This document shows, piece after piece, positions 1 to 10,513 of a stretch of 64,000 nucleotides of DNA. The DNA is from Actinoplanes solisilvae (GTDB taxonomy: Bacteria > Actinomycetota > Actinomycetes > Mycobacteriales > Micromonosporaceae), in contig NZ_RJAC01000004.1 of assembly GCF_003999975.1 (NCBI RefSeq), positions 248,001-312,000 of the forward strand. The letters run 5' to 3'. Positions within the stretch are counted from its first letter, which is position 1; every line of letters starts with the position of its first letter. Both the position numbers and the translations under genes were made by a program. The notes beneath the pieces are model-generated. The model was given only the letters and a program-made list of their open reading frames with translations. It did no database searches and was not told the origin of the DNA.

Positions 1-1
1 G

Positions 2-373
2 TTGAACAAGCCGGCTACGGCGTCGAGCACCGAGGCGGTCGCCTACCCGGCCTCCGCGGCGGTGGACGGTTCGCTGACCAGCCGATGGGCGAGCGCCTTC
101 GCTGACCCGCAGTGGATCCAGGTGAACCTCGGTCAGTCCTACCCCATCAATCGGGTCAAGTTGACCTGGGAGGGGGCGTACGGGTCCGCGTACCAGATCC
201 AGACGTCGACCAACGGGACGACCTGGACCACGGTACGGACGATCGCCGGCGGCGACGGTGGGGTGGACGACAACACAGCGCTGGCCGCCACCGGCCAGTA
301 TGTGCGGATCAACGGCACGGCCCGAGCCACCGCCTGGGGCTACTCGCTGTTCGAGTTCGAGGTCTACAGCTGA
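2..373 (+). CDS. Discoidin / F5/8 type C (CBM32-like) domain, C-terminal part of a larger protein
   Basis: Only the last ~123 residues lie in the window; the reading frame is open to the left edge, so the true start is outside. The visible part is a complete-looking F5/8 type C (galactose-binding-like) beta-sandwich: NKPATASS opening, the AVDGSLTSRWAS core, the DPQWIQVNLG strand, the YQIQTSTNGTTWTTV strand and a closing FELFEV-type strand (SLFEFEVYS) that ends the protein. Such modules bind sugars and usually sit at the C terminus of secreted glycoside hydrolases in actinomycetes. Which catalytic domain precedes it cannot be told. A strong terminator follows directly, so this is the last gene of its transcript. 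Confidence 0.85.
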   Translation: MNKPATASSTEAVAYPASAAVDGSLTSRWASAFADPQWIQVNLGQSYPINRVKLTWEGAYGSAYQIQTSTNGTTWTTVRTIAGGDGGVDDNTALAATGQYVRINGTARATAWGYSLFEFEVYS

Positions 374-375
374 TC

Positions 376-432
376 GGACAGACCGCGTACGACGGGTGCG
401 GGGACCTTCGGGCCCCGCACCCCGGTCTGTCC
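376..432 (+). terminator. Strong two-tier hairpin terminator
   Basis: Directly after the stop codon come two nested perfect stems: an outer 10-bp arm (376-385 with 423-432) and an inner 10-bp arm (394-403 with 413-422) closed by a UUCG tetraloop at 407-410. There is no U tract, which is usual for actinobacterial terminators. It separates the rightward discoidin gene from the leftward genes that follow and could work for both strands. Confidence 0.8.
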
Positions 433-566
433 CGGCTGAGAGTCACTCATTGACGAAGGACCGGCACGTTCGGTTTCTGACACCGCGGGCCCGCTCTCTC
501 GCCGGCGGATAGTCGATATGGAACTCGGGGTGGGCCGTCAAGCGGCGCGGTGGCGGATGAGGGCTT

Positions 567-959
567 CTACCGCGTGACGGCGAGTTCGGCCTCGCTGCGC
601 AGGATGCAGAACTCGTTGCCTTCCGGGTCGGCGAGCACCACCCAGCCCGTGCCGTCGTCGTTGCGGTGGTCGGCCACGACGTTCGCGCCCAGGCCGGTCA
701 GCCGGGCCAGTTCCTCGTCGCGGGTGCCCTCGGCCGGGCGCAGGTCGAGGTGGATCCTGTTCTTGCCCCGTTTGCGGTCCGGGACCTCGATGAACAGCAG
801 CCGGTGCCGCCCGTCGGCCGACGAGATCAGGCATTCCTCGTGGCCCGGCTCGTTCGGGTCGTCGGGGTCCTGCCGATAGTCCAGAACTTCCTGCCACCAG
901 CGGGAGAGCGTGTAGGCGTCGGCACAGTCCACGGTGGTGTGGGAAACGAAGGACGTCAT
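567..959 (-). CDS. VOC (glyoxalase/bleomycin-resistance fold) family protein
   Basis: A 130-residue single-module VOC protein. The paired beta-alpha-beta-beta-beta units are visible: N-terminal VSHTTVDCADAYTLSRWW, then LLFIEVPDRKRGKNRIHLDL in the middle, and C-terminal GWVVLADPEGNEFCIL, where DPEGNEFC is the typical glyoxalase-like end motif. Metal ligands would be expected at His (TTVD/HLDL) and the Glu of NEF. The substrate cannot be assigned; these small dimeric proteins include dioxygenases, isomerases and antibiotic-binding proteins. It lies 24 bases after the EACC1 gene on the same strand, so the two may be co-transcribed. ATG start; ordinary composition. Confidence 0.85.
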   Translation of the reverse strand: MTSFVSHTTVDCADAYTLSRWWQEVLDYRQDPDDPNEPGHEECLISSADGRHRLLFIEVPDRKRGKNRIHLDLRPAEGTRDEELARLTGLGANVVADHRNDDGTGWVVLADPEGNEFCILRSEAELAVTR

Positions 960-983
960 CCCCGAACGATCCCAGACTGGTGG

Positions 984-1331
984 TCAGGGCTGCGAGCCGG
1001 TTACCTCGTACGCCTCGCGCAGCAGCCGGGTGGCGGTGCCGGCGTTGGCGGAGTCGATCTCGACTTGGCGGGTGCGGTGGCCGTCGGTCATCTCGATGAT
1101 GACTTTGGCCCGGCGTGAGGACAGCAGCCAGGCGCTCAGGACGCCGCCGAGCGCCGCGACCGCCCCGCCGCTGCCGAGCGCGACGGTGAGCAGTTCGGAG
1201 GGGCCGCCGGGCGCCGCTTCGGCCGCGACGGTGTAGACGTTGCCCCGCAGCTTGTCGTCGTGCTGTAGCCGGGAGCAGAGCGTCATGAGGTCGTGTGGAG
1301 TTTCGTCGACGAGCGCGATTCTCGCGTGCAC
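984..1331 (-). CDS. EACC1 (effector-associated constant component 1) protein
   Basis: The sequence fits the EACC1 family, small proteins found beside effectors of NTP-dependent bacterial conflict systems. Visible features: an early beta strand (ARIALV), a helix with LCSRLQHDD, the family's LTVALGSGGAVAALGGVLSAWL segment (a glycine-rich amphipathic or membrane-inserting helix), a strand KVIIEMTDG and an RQVEIDS...TRLLREAYEV end. I place the start at a GTG giving 115 residues, the family length; an in-frame start 18 codons upstream would add a basic tail without family similarity, and no ideal ribosome site decides it. No effector gene (caspase, trypsin, CHAT, NB-ARC) is adjacent; neighbours are a VOC protein and peptide deformylase. 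Confidence 0.75.
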   Translation of the reverse strand: MHARIALVDETPHDLMTLCSRLQHDDKLRGNVYTVAAEAAPGGPSELLTVALGSGGAVAALGGVLSAWLLSSRRAKVIIEMTDGHRTRQVEIDSANAGTATRLLREAYEVTGSQP

Positions 1332-1421
1332 GCGGCGATGATGCTCCGATGCGGGCGGGTAAGCCAGCCATCGACGGCGTCGCATCGGTGAACAGTTCGT
1401 TACGCTCCGCGCCCGGACGGT

Positions 1422-1922
1422 CTAGCGGGCTGGTGGGGCGGGCCGTAGCCGGCGGATCTCGCGCAGGGCCTGGCGGCGCACGTCACCCGTGAGGGTGTCG
1501 ACGTAGAGGGTGCCGTTGAGGTGGTCGGTCTCGTGCTGCAGGGCGCGGGCCAGGAAACCGGTGCCGTGGATGACCAGCGGGTCGCCGTTGCGGTCGAAAC
1601 CGGTGGCGGTGACCGACATCGCGCGTTTCGTCGGGAAGTACAGCCCGGGGATCGACAGGCAGCCCTCGTCGTCGTCCTGTTCGCCCTCGAAATCCGTCAG
1701 CACCGGGTTGACCATGTGGCCGACCACGTCGTCGACGTTGTACGAGAAGACGCGCAGGCTCACACCGATCTGCGGGGCGGCGACTCCGGCGCGGCCGGGC
1801 TCGCGGACCGTGTCTTCCAGGTCGTCGACCAGGGCGCGCAGCTCGGCGTCGAACGAGGTGACCGGGTCGCACTCGGTGCGCAGCACCGCGTCGCCGAAGA
1901 TCCTGATGGGGCGCACTGTCAT
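1422..1922 (-). CDS. def: Peptide deformylase
   Basis: Removes the N-formyl group from nascent proteins in the cytosol using a bound metal (usually Fe2+). All three family motifs are present in the 166-residue protein: motif I GVAAPQIG (46-53), motif II EGCLS with metal ligand Cys88, and motif III QHETDHLNG with His130, catalytic Glu131 and His134. Length matches type I actinobacterial deformylases. ATG start. The preceding sigma-factor gene ends 28 bases upstream on the same strand. Actinomycetes often carry several def copies, so this may be a secondary copy; no fmt gene is nearby. Confidence 0.95.
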   Translation of the reverse strand: MTVRPIRIFGDAVLRTECDPVTSFDAELRALVDDLEDTVREPGRAGVAAPQIGVSLRVFSYNVDDVVGHMVNPVLTDFEGEQDDDEGCLSIPGLYFPTKRAMSVTATGFDRNGDPLVIHGTGFLARALQHETDHLNGTLYVDTLTGDVRRQALREIRRLRPAPPAR

Positions 1923-1950
1923 GCCGCCAAGATTATCGGGGAGGCGGTGC

Positions 1951-2442
1951 TCAGCCGAACAGGGCCAGCTGGTCCTCGGCGAGCAGTTCGCGCAGCTTGG
2001 CCAGCGAACGGCGGGTCTGGCTCTTGACGACGGTGGTCGGCAGGTCGAGCACGTCGGCGACCCGTTCGACGCTGTAGTCCTCGAAGTAGCGCAGGATGAC
2101 GATCGCCCGGTCGCGTTCGGGCAGCCGGGCCAGCGCGTCGAGCATCGTCAGGCGCAGCTCGTGGCTCTCGCGGTGGACCGGTTCCCGCAGCACGCCGGGT
2201 GTCGTCTCGCTCGACGAGCGCAGCCGCCGGTGGTCGAGGAACACCCGGAACAAGATCTTTTGGGCGTACGCCACCAGGTTGTCGGACTGCACGGCCCGGC
2301 GCCAGTTGAGGAACAGCTTGGTCAGCGCGTTCTGGGTGAGGTCCTGCGCGAGATGCCAGTCGCGGCACAGCATGAAAGCGGTCGTACGCAGCCGCTCGGC
2401 GTGGGCCTGCGCGAACTCGGCGAACTGTTCGTCGTCGGTCAC
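1951..2442 (-). CDS. SigE-family ECF RNA polymerase sigma factor
   Basis: A 163-residue group IV sigma factor. Region 2 (about 8-75) has LRTTAFMLCRDWHLAQDLTQNALTKLFLNW, typical of the Streptomyces SigE-like (TIGR02983-type) family, and region 4 (about 105-155) has LPERDRAIVILRYFEDYSVERVADVLDLPTTVVKSQTRRSLAKLR, a clear -35-binding helix-turn-helix. It begins with GTG that overlaps the stop of the upstream membrane-protein gene by four bases (GTGA), so translation is probably coupled and the membrane protein is the likely partner. Target promoters are unknown. Confidence 0.92.
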   Translation of the reverse strand: MTDDEQFAEFAQAHAERLRTTAFMLCRDWHLAQDLTQNALTKLFLNWRRAVQSDNLVAYAQKILFRVFLDHRRLRSSSETTPGVLREPVHRESHELRLTMLDALARLPERDRAIVILRYFEDYSVERVADVLDLPTTVVKSQTRRSLAKLRELLAEDQLALFG

Positions 2443-3305
2443 GGCGTGGGCACCGGCAGCGCGCCGAACTGCTTGTCACCCACCGCGACCAGCTCGGGGT
2501 CCATCGTCAGGCCCCATCTCGGGTTGGAGGCGAGCAGGATGGCCTCCTTCTGCGACAGCACCGGCGGGCCGTCCGGGCCGTCGCCGCTCTTCAGGGCCAG
2601 GCACGTCCCGACCTCGAGGCGCACCGTCGTGCCGTCGGGCCAACGGGAGGTGACCGTGGTCGAGCGCGTGCAGTCGTCGGGGAAGTCGGCGACCGTCACC
2701 GTCGCGGTGTCGCCGCGCGCGGGCCGCGGGCCGGCCGTCGCGGCCTGGTCGAGCTCCAGGCGGATCGTGCCCGGGCCTGCCCCTCGGTCGAGGATGACCT
2801 CCACGCTCAGCGGGCCGGTGTCGGCCGTGGCCGGCTTGCTCGCCGCCCCGGCCGGCAGGAGCTTTGTCAGAAGGTAAAGCATGGCCCCCGCTGTCGCTTT
2901 CGTCGGAGTTCCGGCGGCATCGTGCGTGCCGCTGCGGATCGCCAAACTACGCTGCGGGGCCAGCGTTTCGGGGACGGCTGAACCGAACGGCACAGATCCG
3001 GGAGACACGGGCGCCTTGGCCGCCGCCTGCGCCCGCGGCGCCTCCGGCGGTGCGGCGGCCGGGGTGATCAGCTCGTCGACGGACTCTGCGGCGAGCTGAT
3101 CCGAGCGCGGCCCGGGCACGAGCGCCACGCTGCCGGCCAGCAGAAACCCGACGAGGCCGACGGAACCGGCCAGCACCAGGCCCGCCCGGCGGCGGCGCTG
3201 AATACGGCGCCCGTCGCGCAGCGCGGCACCCACCACGTCACCCAGCGGCGGCGGCCGCTCGTCGTTCAGCTCGGCCCGCAGCAGCGCACGCAGGTCTTCG
3301 GTCAC
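2439..3305 (-). CDS. Single-pass membrane protein, probable regulator of the adjacent sigma factor
   Basis: A 288-residue protein with a short cytoplasmic N terminus (TEDLRALLRAEL...), a basic stretch RRIQRRRR and one transmembrane helix (about residues 38-62, LVLAGSVGLVGFLLAGSVALV), followed by an outside domain rich in Pro/Ala and then folded sequence. The GTG start is chosen because a GGGAAGG site lies about eight bases upstream; a longer reading frame begins 24 codons earlier without such support. It overlaps the SigE-type sigma gene by four bases and precedes it. By topology and linkage it may be an anti-sigma factor or sensor, but no classical zinc anti-sigma motif (HxxxCxxC) is present, so this is inferred from context. 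Confidence 0.7.
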   Translation of the reverse strand: MTEDLRALLRAELNDERPPPLGDVVGAALRDGRRIQRRRRAGLVLAGSVGLVGFLLAGSVALVPGPRSDQLAAESVDELITPAAAPPEAPRAQAAAKAPVSPGSVPFGSAVPETLAPQRSLAIRSGTHDAAGTPTKATAGAMLYLLTKLLPAGAASKPATADTGPLSVEVILDRGAGPGTIRLELDQAATAGPRPARGDTATVTVADFPDDCTRSTTVTSRWPDGTTVRLEVGTCLALKSGDGPDGPPVLSQKEAILLASNPRWGLTMDPELVAVGDKQFGALPVPTP

Positions 3306-3578
3306 AGGCGAACCCTTCCCCAGCCGTTCCAAGGCATAAGACGGGCCGGCCCGTCCGTTCGGTGACCGCCCCGACACCCTCAGATGTGTGGCCCCGGTCT
3401 CATCGCCCCCGCGTCCGAAGGCCCCAATGGTGCCCGCTCGCCCGCGAACCGGCCAAATCAGCCCCGAGCCGTGGCCGTCGGCACGACAGGGGGTGGGAGG
3501 GAGGCGGGCGGAGGCCGAAGGAGCGGGGCGCGCAAGAACGGCGGAGTGCGGATAGCGCGGGCGGTCTTCCGGGGCGGG

Positions 3579-4154
3579 TCAGGCCGGGGCGGCTACGGCG
3601 TAGGTCAGGTAGGCGAACGGGCCGCGCTGTTCCATGCCGGTCAGGGTCAGGCGGGAAGAGGTCAGGCGGCGGGGCAGCAGTGGGGCGCCGCCGCCGAGGG
3701 TGACCGGGGCGACACCGAGGATGATCTCGTCGAGGAGGCCGGCGTCGGCGAAGGCTCCGGCGAGCTCACCACCGCCGACGATCCAAATGTTCTTGTCTGC
3801 GGCGGCGGCGCGCATCGCCTCGTGAACCGGGCGCACGTCACCCTCGACGAAGTTCACGGTGGCGCCGGGGATCGGCGGCAGCGAGCGGTGGGTGAACACC
3901 CATGAGGGCACGTCGCCGTAGTAGCTCGACCACTTCTCGGGGTTGTCGCCGAGCTTGTCGTGGTCGAACACCCACTCGTAGGTGGTGGCGCCCATCGCGA
4001 ACGCCCCGACCTGGGTGAAGAACGCCGAGAACGGGTCGGTGCCGGTGTCGTCGGCGCGCTCGCCCTCGGTCTCGAAGAGCCAGTCGAGCGAGTTGCGGGA
4101 GTCGGCGATGAAGCCGTCGATCGAGGTGGCCGTGTAGTACTGCGTCTTCGTCAT
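3579..4154 (-). CDS. Dihydrofolate reductase-like (RibD C-terminal domain) protein
   Basis: A 191-residue RibD C-terminal/DHFR-fold protein. It shows TKTQYYTATSIDGFIAD at the N terminus, AMGATTYEWV, the NADPH-binding strand and loop IWIVGGGELAGAFADAGLLDEIILGVAPVTLGGG, and a closing beta strand. These are stand-alone NAD(P)H-dependent reductases of unknown substrate, not the true folate enzyme. I start at the ATG of MTKTQYY; a GTG three codons earlier has a better GGTGGG site and is an alternative. It lies 21 bases downstream of pabB on the same strand, so they may be co-transcribed, but that alone does not make it a folate enzyme. Confidence 0.85.
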   Translation of the reverse strand: MTKTQYYTATSIDGFIADSRNSLDWLFETEGERADDTGTDPFSAFFTQVGAFAMGATTYEWVFDHDKLGDNPEKWSSYYGDVPSWVFTHRSLPPIPGATVNFVEGDVRPVHEAMRAAAADKNIWIVGGGELAGAFADAGLLDEIILGVAPVTLGGGAPLLPRRLTSSRLTLTGMEQRGPFAYLTYAVAAPA

Positions 4155-4175
4155 GCCCCGCACTGTCCCACCCGC

Positions 4176-5270
4176 CTACGACAAACTCAGGGCCTTCTTG
4201 ATCGGGGCCAGCTTGGCCGCCGCCTCGGCCACCTCGTCGGCCGGGTCGCTGTCCCACACGATGCCCCCACCGGCCCAGGCGTGCACCCGCGAGCCGTCGA
4301 CGGCGACCGTACGGATGGTCAGCCCCAGATCGACGTGGCCGGTGCCGATCCAGCCGACCGCGGCCATGCTCACCCCACGCCCGACCGGTTCGAGGCGGGC
4401 GATCTGCGACAGCGCCGCGATCTTCGGCGCACCCGTCACCGACCCACCCGGTACGAGGGCCCGCAGCAACGCGGCCAGGGACAGCTCACCGGTGACGGGC
4501 GCCGACACGACCGACTCGGCCTGCCACAGCGCGGCCCACCGGCGTACGGCGAAAAGCTCCTCGACCTCGACCGGGCCCACGCCGGGCAGGCGGGAGAGGT
4601 CGTTGCGGGACAGGTCGACGATCATCACGTGCTCGGCGCGTTCCTTGACCGAGGCCAGCAGCTCGCGGCGCCCGACCGCGGTGGCCGGGCGGGTGCCCTT
4701 GATCGGGCGGGTGATGACCCGGCCGTCGCGCACCTCCACGAGCGTCTCGGGCGACGCGGTGGCCAGGGCCCAGCCGGGACCGGCCAGGACGCCGCCGTAG
4801 CGCGCGCCCGGCAGCGAGGCCACCCGCAGCAGGGCGGCCGAGGGATCTCCGGCGTACGGCGCGCTGGTATGCCCGACCACATTCACCTGATAGACGTCGC
4901 CGCGCCCGATCGCCTCGCGGACCGCGGAGACGGCCGCCGCGTGCTCCTGCGGGGTCCAGCTCGGCTCCCACTCCCCCAACTCCCACCGACCGTTACCGGA
5001 AGGTTGCACGGGGTGGTCACCATGGTGGTAGACGACCGCGTACACGTCGGGGATCGACGGCACCGGCGTCTTGGCGGCAGCGGCGCCGCCGGCCATCACG
5101 GAACCGGCATCCGCGGACACGTAGAGTGCCGCTCCGCAAATCGAGCCAGCGCTGGTCGGGTGAATCTGGGTGGCCGTTCGGCCAATGTTTCGCACGCCTA
5201 GTCCGTTGTCCGCGAGGAACTCGGAGACAAGCTCGGCAGGGTCCCCGCCGTCGGATGAGCGCCATACCAA
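4176..5270 (-). CDS. pabB: Aminodeoxychorismate synthase component I (chorismate-binding enzyme)
   Basis: Converts chorismate plus ammonia to 4-amino-4-deoxychorismate, the precursor of para-aminobenzoate and folate. The C-terminal chorismate-binding domain shows all landmarks: WTPQEHAAAVSAVREAIGRGDVYQVNV, TRPIKGTRPA, HVMIVDLSRNDLSRL, GSVTGAPKIAA and the final AGGGIVWDSDPADEVAE. The domain fills most of the ~364 residues; the N-terminal portion is short compared with E. coli PabB. PIKGTRP, with Lys, is more typical of PabB than of anthranilate synthase. No glutamine amidotransferase (PabA) gene is adjacent. The start is uncertain: I give a TTG (protein would open MVWRSSDG) where similarity appears to begin; no good ribosome site is visible and in-frame codons run further upstream. 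Confidence 0.85.
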   Translation of the reverse strand: MVWRSSDGGDPAELVSEFLADNGLGVRNIGRTATQIHPTSAGSICGAALYVSADAGSVMAGGAAAAKTPVPSIPDVYAVVYHHGDHPVQPSGNGRWELGEWEPSWTPQEHAAAVSAVREAIGRGDVYQVNVVGHTSAPYAGDPSAALLRVASLPGARYGGVLAGPGWALATASPETLVEVRDGRVITRPIKGTRPATAVGRRELLASVKERAEHVMIVDLSRNDLSRLPGVGPVEVEELFAVRRWAALWQAESVVSAPVTGELSLAALLRALVPGGSVTGAPKIAALSQIARLEPVGRGVSMAAVGWIGTGHVDLGLTIRTVAVDGSRVHAWAGGGIVWDSDPADEVAEAAAKLAPIKKALSLS

Positions 5271-5499
5271 CGAAGTTGACGCTCGGTGACGGCCCTGGCA
5301 GGACGCCGGAGCGCCCGGCGGGGAGCCGAAAGGAGGTGTCGGGAAGTGGTCGAACGACCGGCTTCCGTGGACCATCGAATACGAGGATTCTGTCAATGGA
5401 GACACCGTCACCCGCCCGAACCGCGGTCGTTCGATCTGAGGTAACGTCCGTCACCGTCGTTGTGAGTCATCACACAGCCCCCCGACCGGAGAAACACCG

Positions 5500-5700
5500 A
5501 TGTGCCAGCACACGAACCCCTGTCCCAGTGCCGAAGCCGTCGACCGTGAGGCCGCGCGGACCGTCGCGGCGTGCCGCGAGCAAGGCTGGAGCCTCCTCTG
5601 CAACGGCGTGATCGTCTTCGAGGACACCGGCGAGATCCTGCCCGACGGCACGATGATCGCCCCGCACCGCGGCCCCGCCCCTCACGCCCTCGCGGCCTGA
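5500..5700 (+). CDS. DUF5999 family small protein
   Basis: A 66-residue protein that I recognise as the actinobacterial DUF5999 family: MCQHTNPCPSAEAVDREAA at the start, a central GWSLLCNGVIVFEDTGE and a closing LPDG. The three cysteines (Cys2, Cys8, Cys34) and His4 could bind a metal but function is unknown. The family is common and short in Streptomyces and Micromonosporaceae. It is rightward, upstream of the bidirectional terminator it shares with gcvP. ATG preceded by a purine-rich GGAGAAACACCG site. Confidence 0.9.
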   Translation: MCQHTNPCPSAEAVDREAARTVAACREQGWSLLCNGVIVFEDTGEILPDGTMIAPHRGPAPHALAA

Positions 5701-5739
5701 CCGCGGAACCGCACTCAACCCGCTACCCAGCGTAGCGAC

Positions 5740-5763
5740 GGGGGCCTGCGAACCCAGGCCCCC
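5740..5763. terminator. Bidirectional hairpin between DUF5999 gene and gcvP
   Basis: A perfect 9-bp stem (5740-5748 with 5755-5763, GGGGGCCTG/CAGGCCCCC) with a six-base loop lies between two convergent genes. It has no U tract but is stable and placed to stop both transcripts. Confidence 0.75.
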
Positions 5764-5775
5764 GCGAAGCCACTA

Positions 5776-8580
<2,805 letters not shown>

Positions 8581-8649
8581 GACGGCTCCTAAGAGAGGTC
8601 GACAAGGCGGCCTCCCCCTCTGTCACCGCGCACGGCTTCAGAGTCGCCT

Positions 8650-8746
8650 GCCCACGCGGTCCTTTTGCCTGAGAGGTTCCGGGGAGGATTTGCCCCTTCG
8701 GCGCCGACACCAATCCCGTAGGATGTTGCGGTCTCTCCCGCGTGGC
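8650..8746 (-). promoter_or_regulatory. Glycine riboswitch (aptamer) in the gcvP leader
   Basis: Read on the minus strand this contains the conserved glycine aptamer signatures in order: GCGGGAGAGACC, GGCGCCGAAGGGGCAAA, and CCTCTCAGGCAAAAGGACCGCG. P1 is formed by 8738-8746 pairing with 8650-8659. Only one full aptamer is seen; a GACTCTG...CAGAGG pair just downstream could form the accessory ghost-aptamer helix of singlet glycine riboswitches. The start codon of gcvP lies about 70 bases further on, leaving room for an expression platform. Excess glycine is expected to turn gcvP on. Confidence 0.93.
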
Positions 8747-8800
8747 TAATCACAACGTACCAGCGCGCATGTTTCACGTTGATGTCTCTAGGGTGGGGTT

Positions 8801-9796
8801 GTGATCTACACCCCCGCGGGCGACCGCTACGACTCCATGCCCTACCGGCGGACCGGGCGCAGCGGACTGCGCCTGCCCGCCATCTCGCTCGGCCTCTGGC
8901 ACAACTTCGGCCACGAACGGCCCTGGGACCGCCAGCGCGACATCGTCCGCCGCGCGTTCGACCTCGGAGTGACCCACTTCGACCTCGCCAACAACTACGG
9001 CCCGCCGGCCGGCAGCGCCGAGGAGAACTTCGGCCGCATCCTCACCGCCGACCTCGCGCCCTACCGCGACGAGATCGTCGTCTCCACCAAGGCCGGCTAC
9101 TACATGTGGCCCGGCCCGTACGGCGAGTGGGGCAGCCGCAAATACCTGGTCAGCTCGCTCGACCAGTCCCTCAAGCGCCTCGGCCTCGACTACGTCGACA
9201 TCTTCTACCACCACCGGCCCGACCCGGACACCCCGCTCGAAGAGACGATGGGCGCCCTCGACGCCGTCGTACGCGCCGGCAAGGCCCAGTACGTCGGCCT
9301 GTCGAACTACAACGCCGAGCAGACCGCCGCGGCCGCCGCGATCCTGCGCGATCTCGGCACCCCGCTGCTGATCCACCAGCCGTCGTACTCGATCCTCAAC
9401 CGCTGGATCGAGAAGGACAACCTGCTCGACACGCTCGAGTCGGTGGGCGCGGGCGCCATCGCCTACAGCCCGCTGCAGCAGGGCCTGCTGACCGACCGCT
9501 ACCTCGGCGGCATCCCCGACGACTCGCGCGTGCGGACCAGCAACTTCCTCAACGAGAGTGATCTTGACAACCAGACGCTCGGACGCATCCACGCGCTGAA
9601 CGACATCGCCAAGCAGCGCGGCCAGTCCCTGGCCCAGATGTCACTCGCGTGGGCCCTGCGCGACCCCCGGATGACGTCCCTGATCATCGGGGCCAGCAGC
9701 GTCCAGCAACTCGAGAACAACGTCGCCACGATCAACAACCTCACGCTCACCTCAGAGGAGATCGGGGCTATCGACGGGACCGTGCTCGACCTCTGA
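8801..9796 (+). CDS. Aldo/keto reductase, L-glyceraldehyde 3-phosphate reductase (YghZ/MgrA) type
   Basis: A 331-residue NADPH-dependent TIM-barrel reductase. The AKR tetrad is visible: Asp and Tyr in HFDLANNYGPPAGSAEE, Lys in VVSTKAGYYMW, His in DIFYHHRPDPDTP. The sequence MPYRRTGRSGLRLPAISLGLWHNFG and the NNYGPPAGSAEENFG segment are characteristic of the YghZ/MgrA subgroup, which detoxifies L-glyceraldehyde 3-phosphate and methylglyoxal. GTG start preceded by GGTGGGG. It is divergent from gcvP across about 50 bases beyond the riboswitch, so both promoters are packed there. A hairpin terminator overlaps its stop codon. Confidence 0.93.
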   Translation: MIYTPAGDRYDSMPYRRTGRSGLRLPAISLGLWHNFGHERPWDRQRDIVRRAFDLGVTHFDLANNYGPPAGSAEENFGRILTADLAPYRDEIVVSTKAGYYMWPGPYGEWGSRKYLVSSLDQSLKRLGLDYVDIFYHHRPDPDTPLEETMGALDAVVRAGKAQYVGLSNYNAEQTAAAAAILRDLGTPLLIHQPSYSILNRWIEKDNLLDTLESVGAGAIAYSPLQQGLLTDRYLGGIPDDSRVRTSNFLNESDLDNQTLGRIHALNDIAKQRGQSLAQMSLAWALRDPRMTSLIIGASSVQQLENNVATINNLTLTSEEIGAIDGTVLDL

Positions 9797-9823
9797 AACG
9801 CGGCGGCTTCCTTGCCGCGTTTC
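9795..9823 (+). terminator. Hairpin terminator after the aldo/keto reductase gene
   Basis: A perfect 10-bp stem (GAAACGCGGC at 9795-9804, GCCGCGTTTC at 9814-9823) with a 9-base loop begins inside the stop codon. It lies just before the next gene start at 9839, so it may also sit in that gene's leader. Confidence 0.75.
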
Positions 9824-9838
9824 GCATACCGTCGCCGC

Positions 9839-10513
9839 ATGATCGAATTGGTCGAACGGCACACCATCCTCGGCGTCGTGGTCGGATCGCGGGCGTACGG
9901 ACTTTCCGGGCCCTCCTCCGACCACGACCGCCGGGGCGTCTTCGCCGCACCGACCCGCCTGTTCTGGTCATTGGACAAACCACCGACCCACCTCGACGGG
10001 CCCCTGCCCGAACAGTTCTCGTGGGAGATCGAACGGTTCTGCACCCTGGCGCTGCAAGCGAATCCGACGGTTCTCGAAGTGCTCTGGTCCCCCATCGTCG
10101 AACAGGTCACACCCCTCGGCTCACGGCTGCTGTCCGCGCGCGACGCCTTTCTGTCGCGTAAAGCCGCTTCCACGTACGGCGAATACGCGCGCGACCAACT
10201 CAACCGGGTCGACGCCCGCCGAGCACGAACCGGCGAGACGAACTGGAAACAGGCCATGCACATGATCCGGCTCCTGACGGCCGGCGCCCACGTGCTGCGA
10301 ACCGGCTCGGTCCTCGTCGATGTGACTCCGCTGCGGACACGGCTGCTCGACATCAGAAACGGGTCGATCCCCTGGCAATCGGTGACGGCGTGGGCCGCCT
10401 CCCTGCGCGAGGAACTGTCCTCGGCACTGGCGGCCAGCCCGCTACCGGAATCGCCGGACCGCGACACGATCGACCAACTGCTTCACGCCGTACGAGAGGA
10501 GGGCCTCAAATGA
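9839..10513 (+). CDS. RlaP-like nucleotidyltransferase (first of a pair)
   Basis: A 224-residue DNA polymerase beta-superfamily nucleotidyltransferase of the RlaP/YcgL group (PF10127 type). The nucleotide-binding core is VVVGSRAYGLSGPSSDHDRRGVF (about 12-34): GS followed by the paired acidic residues in SDHD. C-terminal helices contain the family features QANPTVLEVLW, FLSRKAASTYGEYARDQL and NWKQAMHMIRLL. RlaP proteins occur in predicted bacterial RNA-repair operons; here no RNA ligase or Pnkp/Hen1 gene is nearby. The start chosen is the ATG before IELVERH. The gene overlaps the next, related gene by four bases (ATGA), so the two are co-translated and possibly form a heteromer. Confidence 0.85.
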   Translation: MIELVERHTILGVVVGSRAYGLSGPSSDHDRRGVFAAPTRLFWSLDKPPTHLDGPLPEQFSWEIERFCTLALQANPTVLEVLWSPIVEQVTPLGSRLLSARDAFLSRKAASTYGEYARDQLNRVDARRARTGETNWKQAMHMIRLLTAGAHVLRTGSVLVDVTPLRTRLLDIRNGSIPWQSVTAWAASLREELSSALAASPLPESPDRDTIDQLLHAVREEGLK

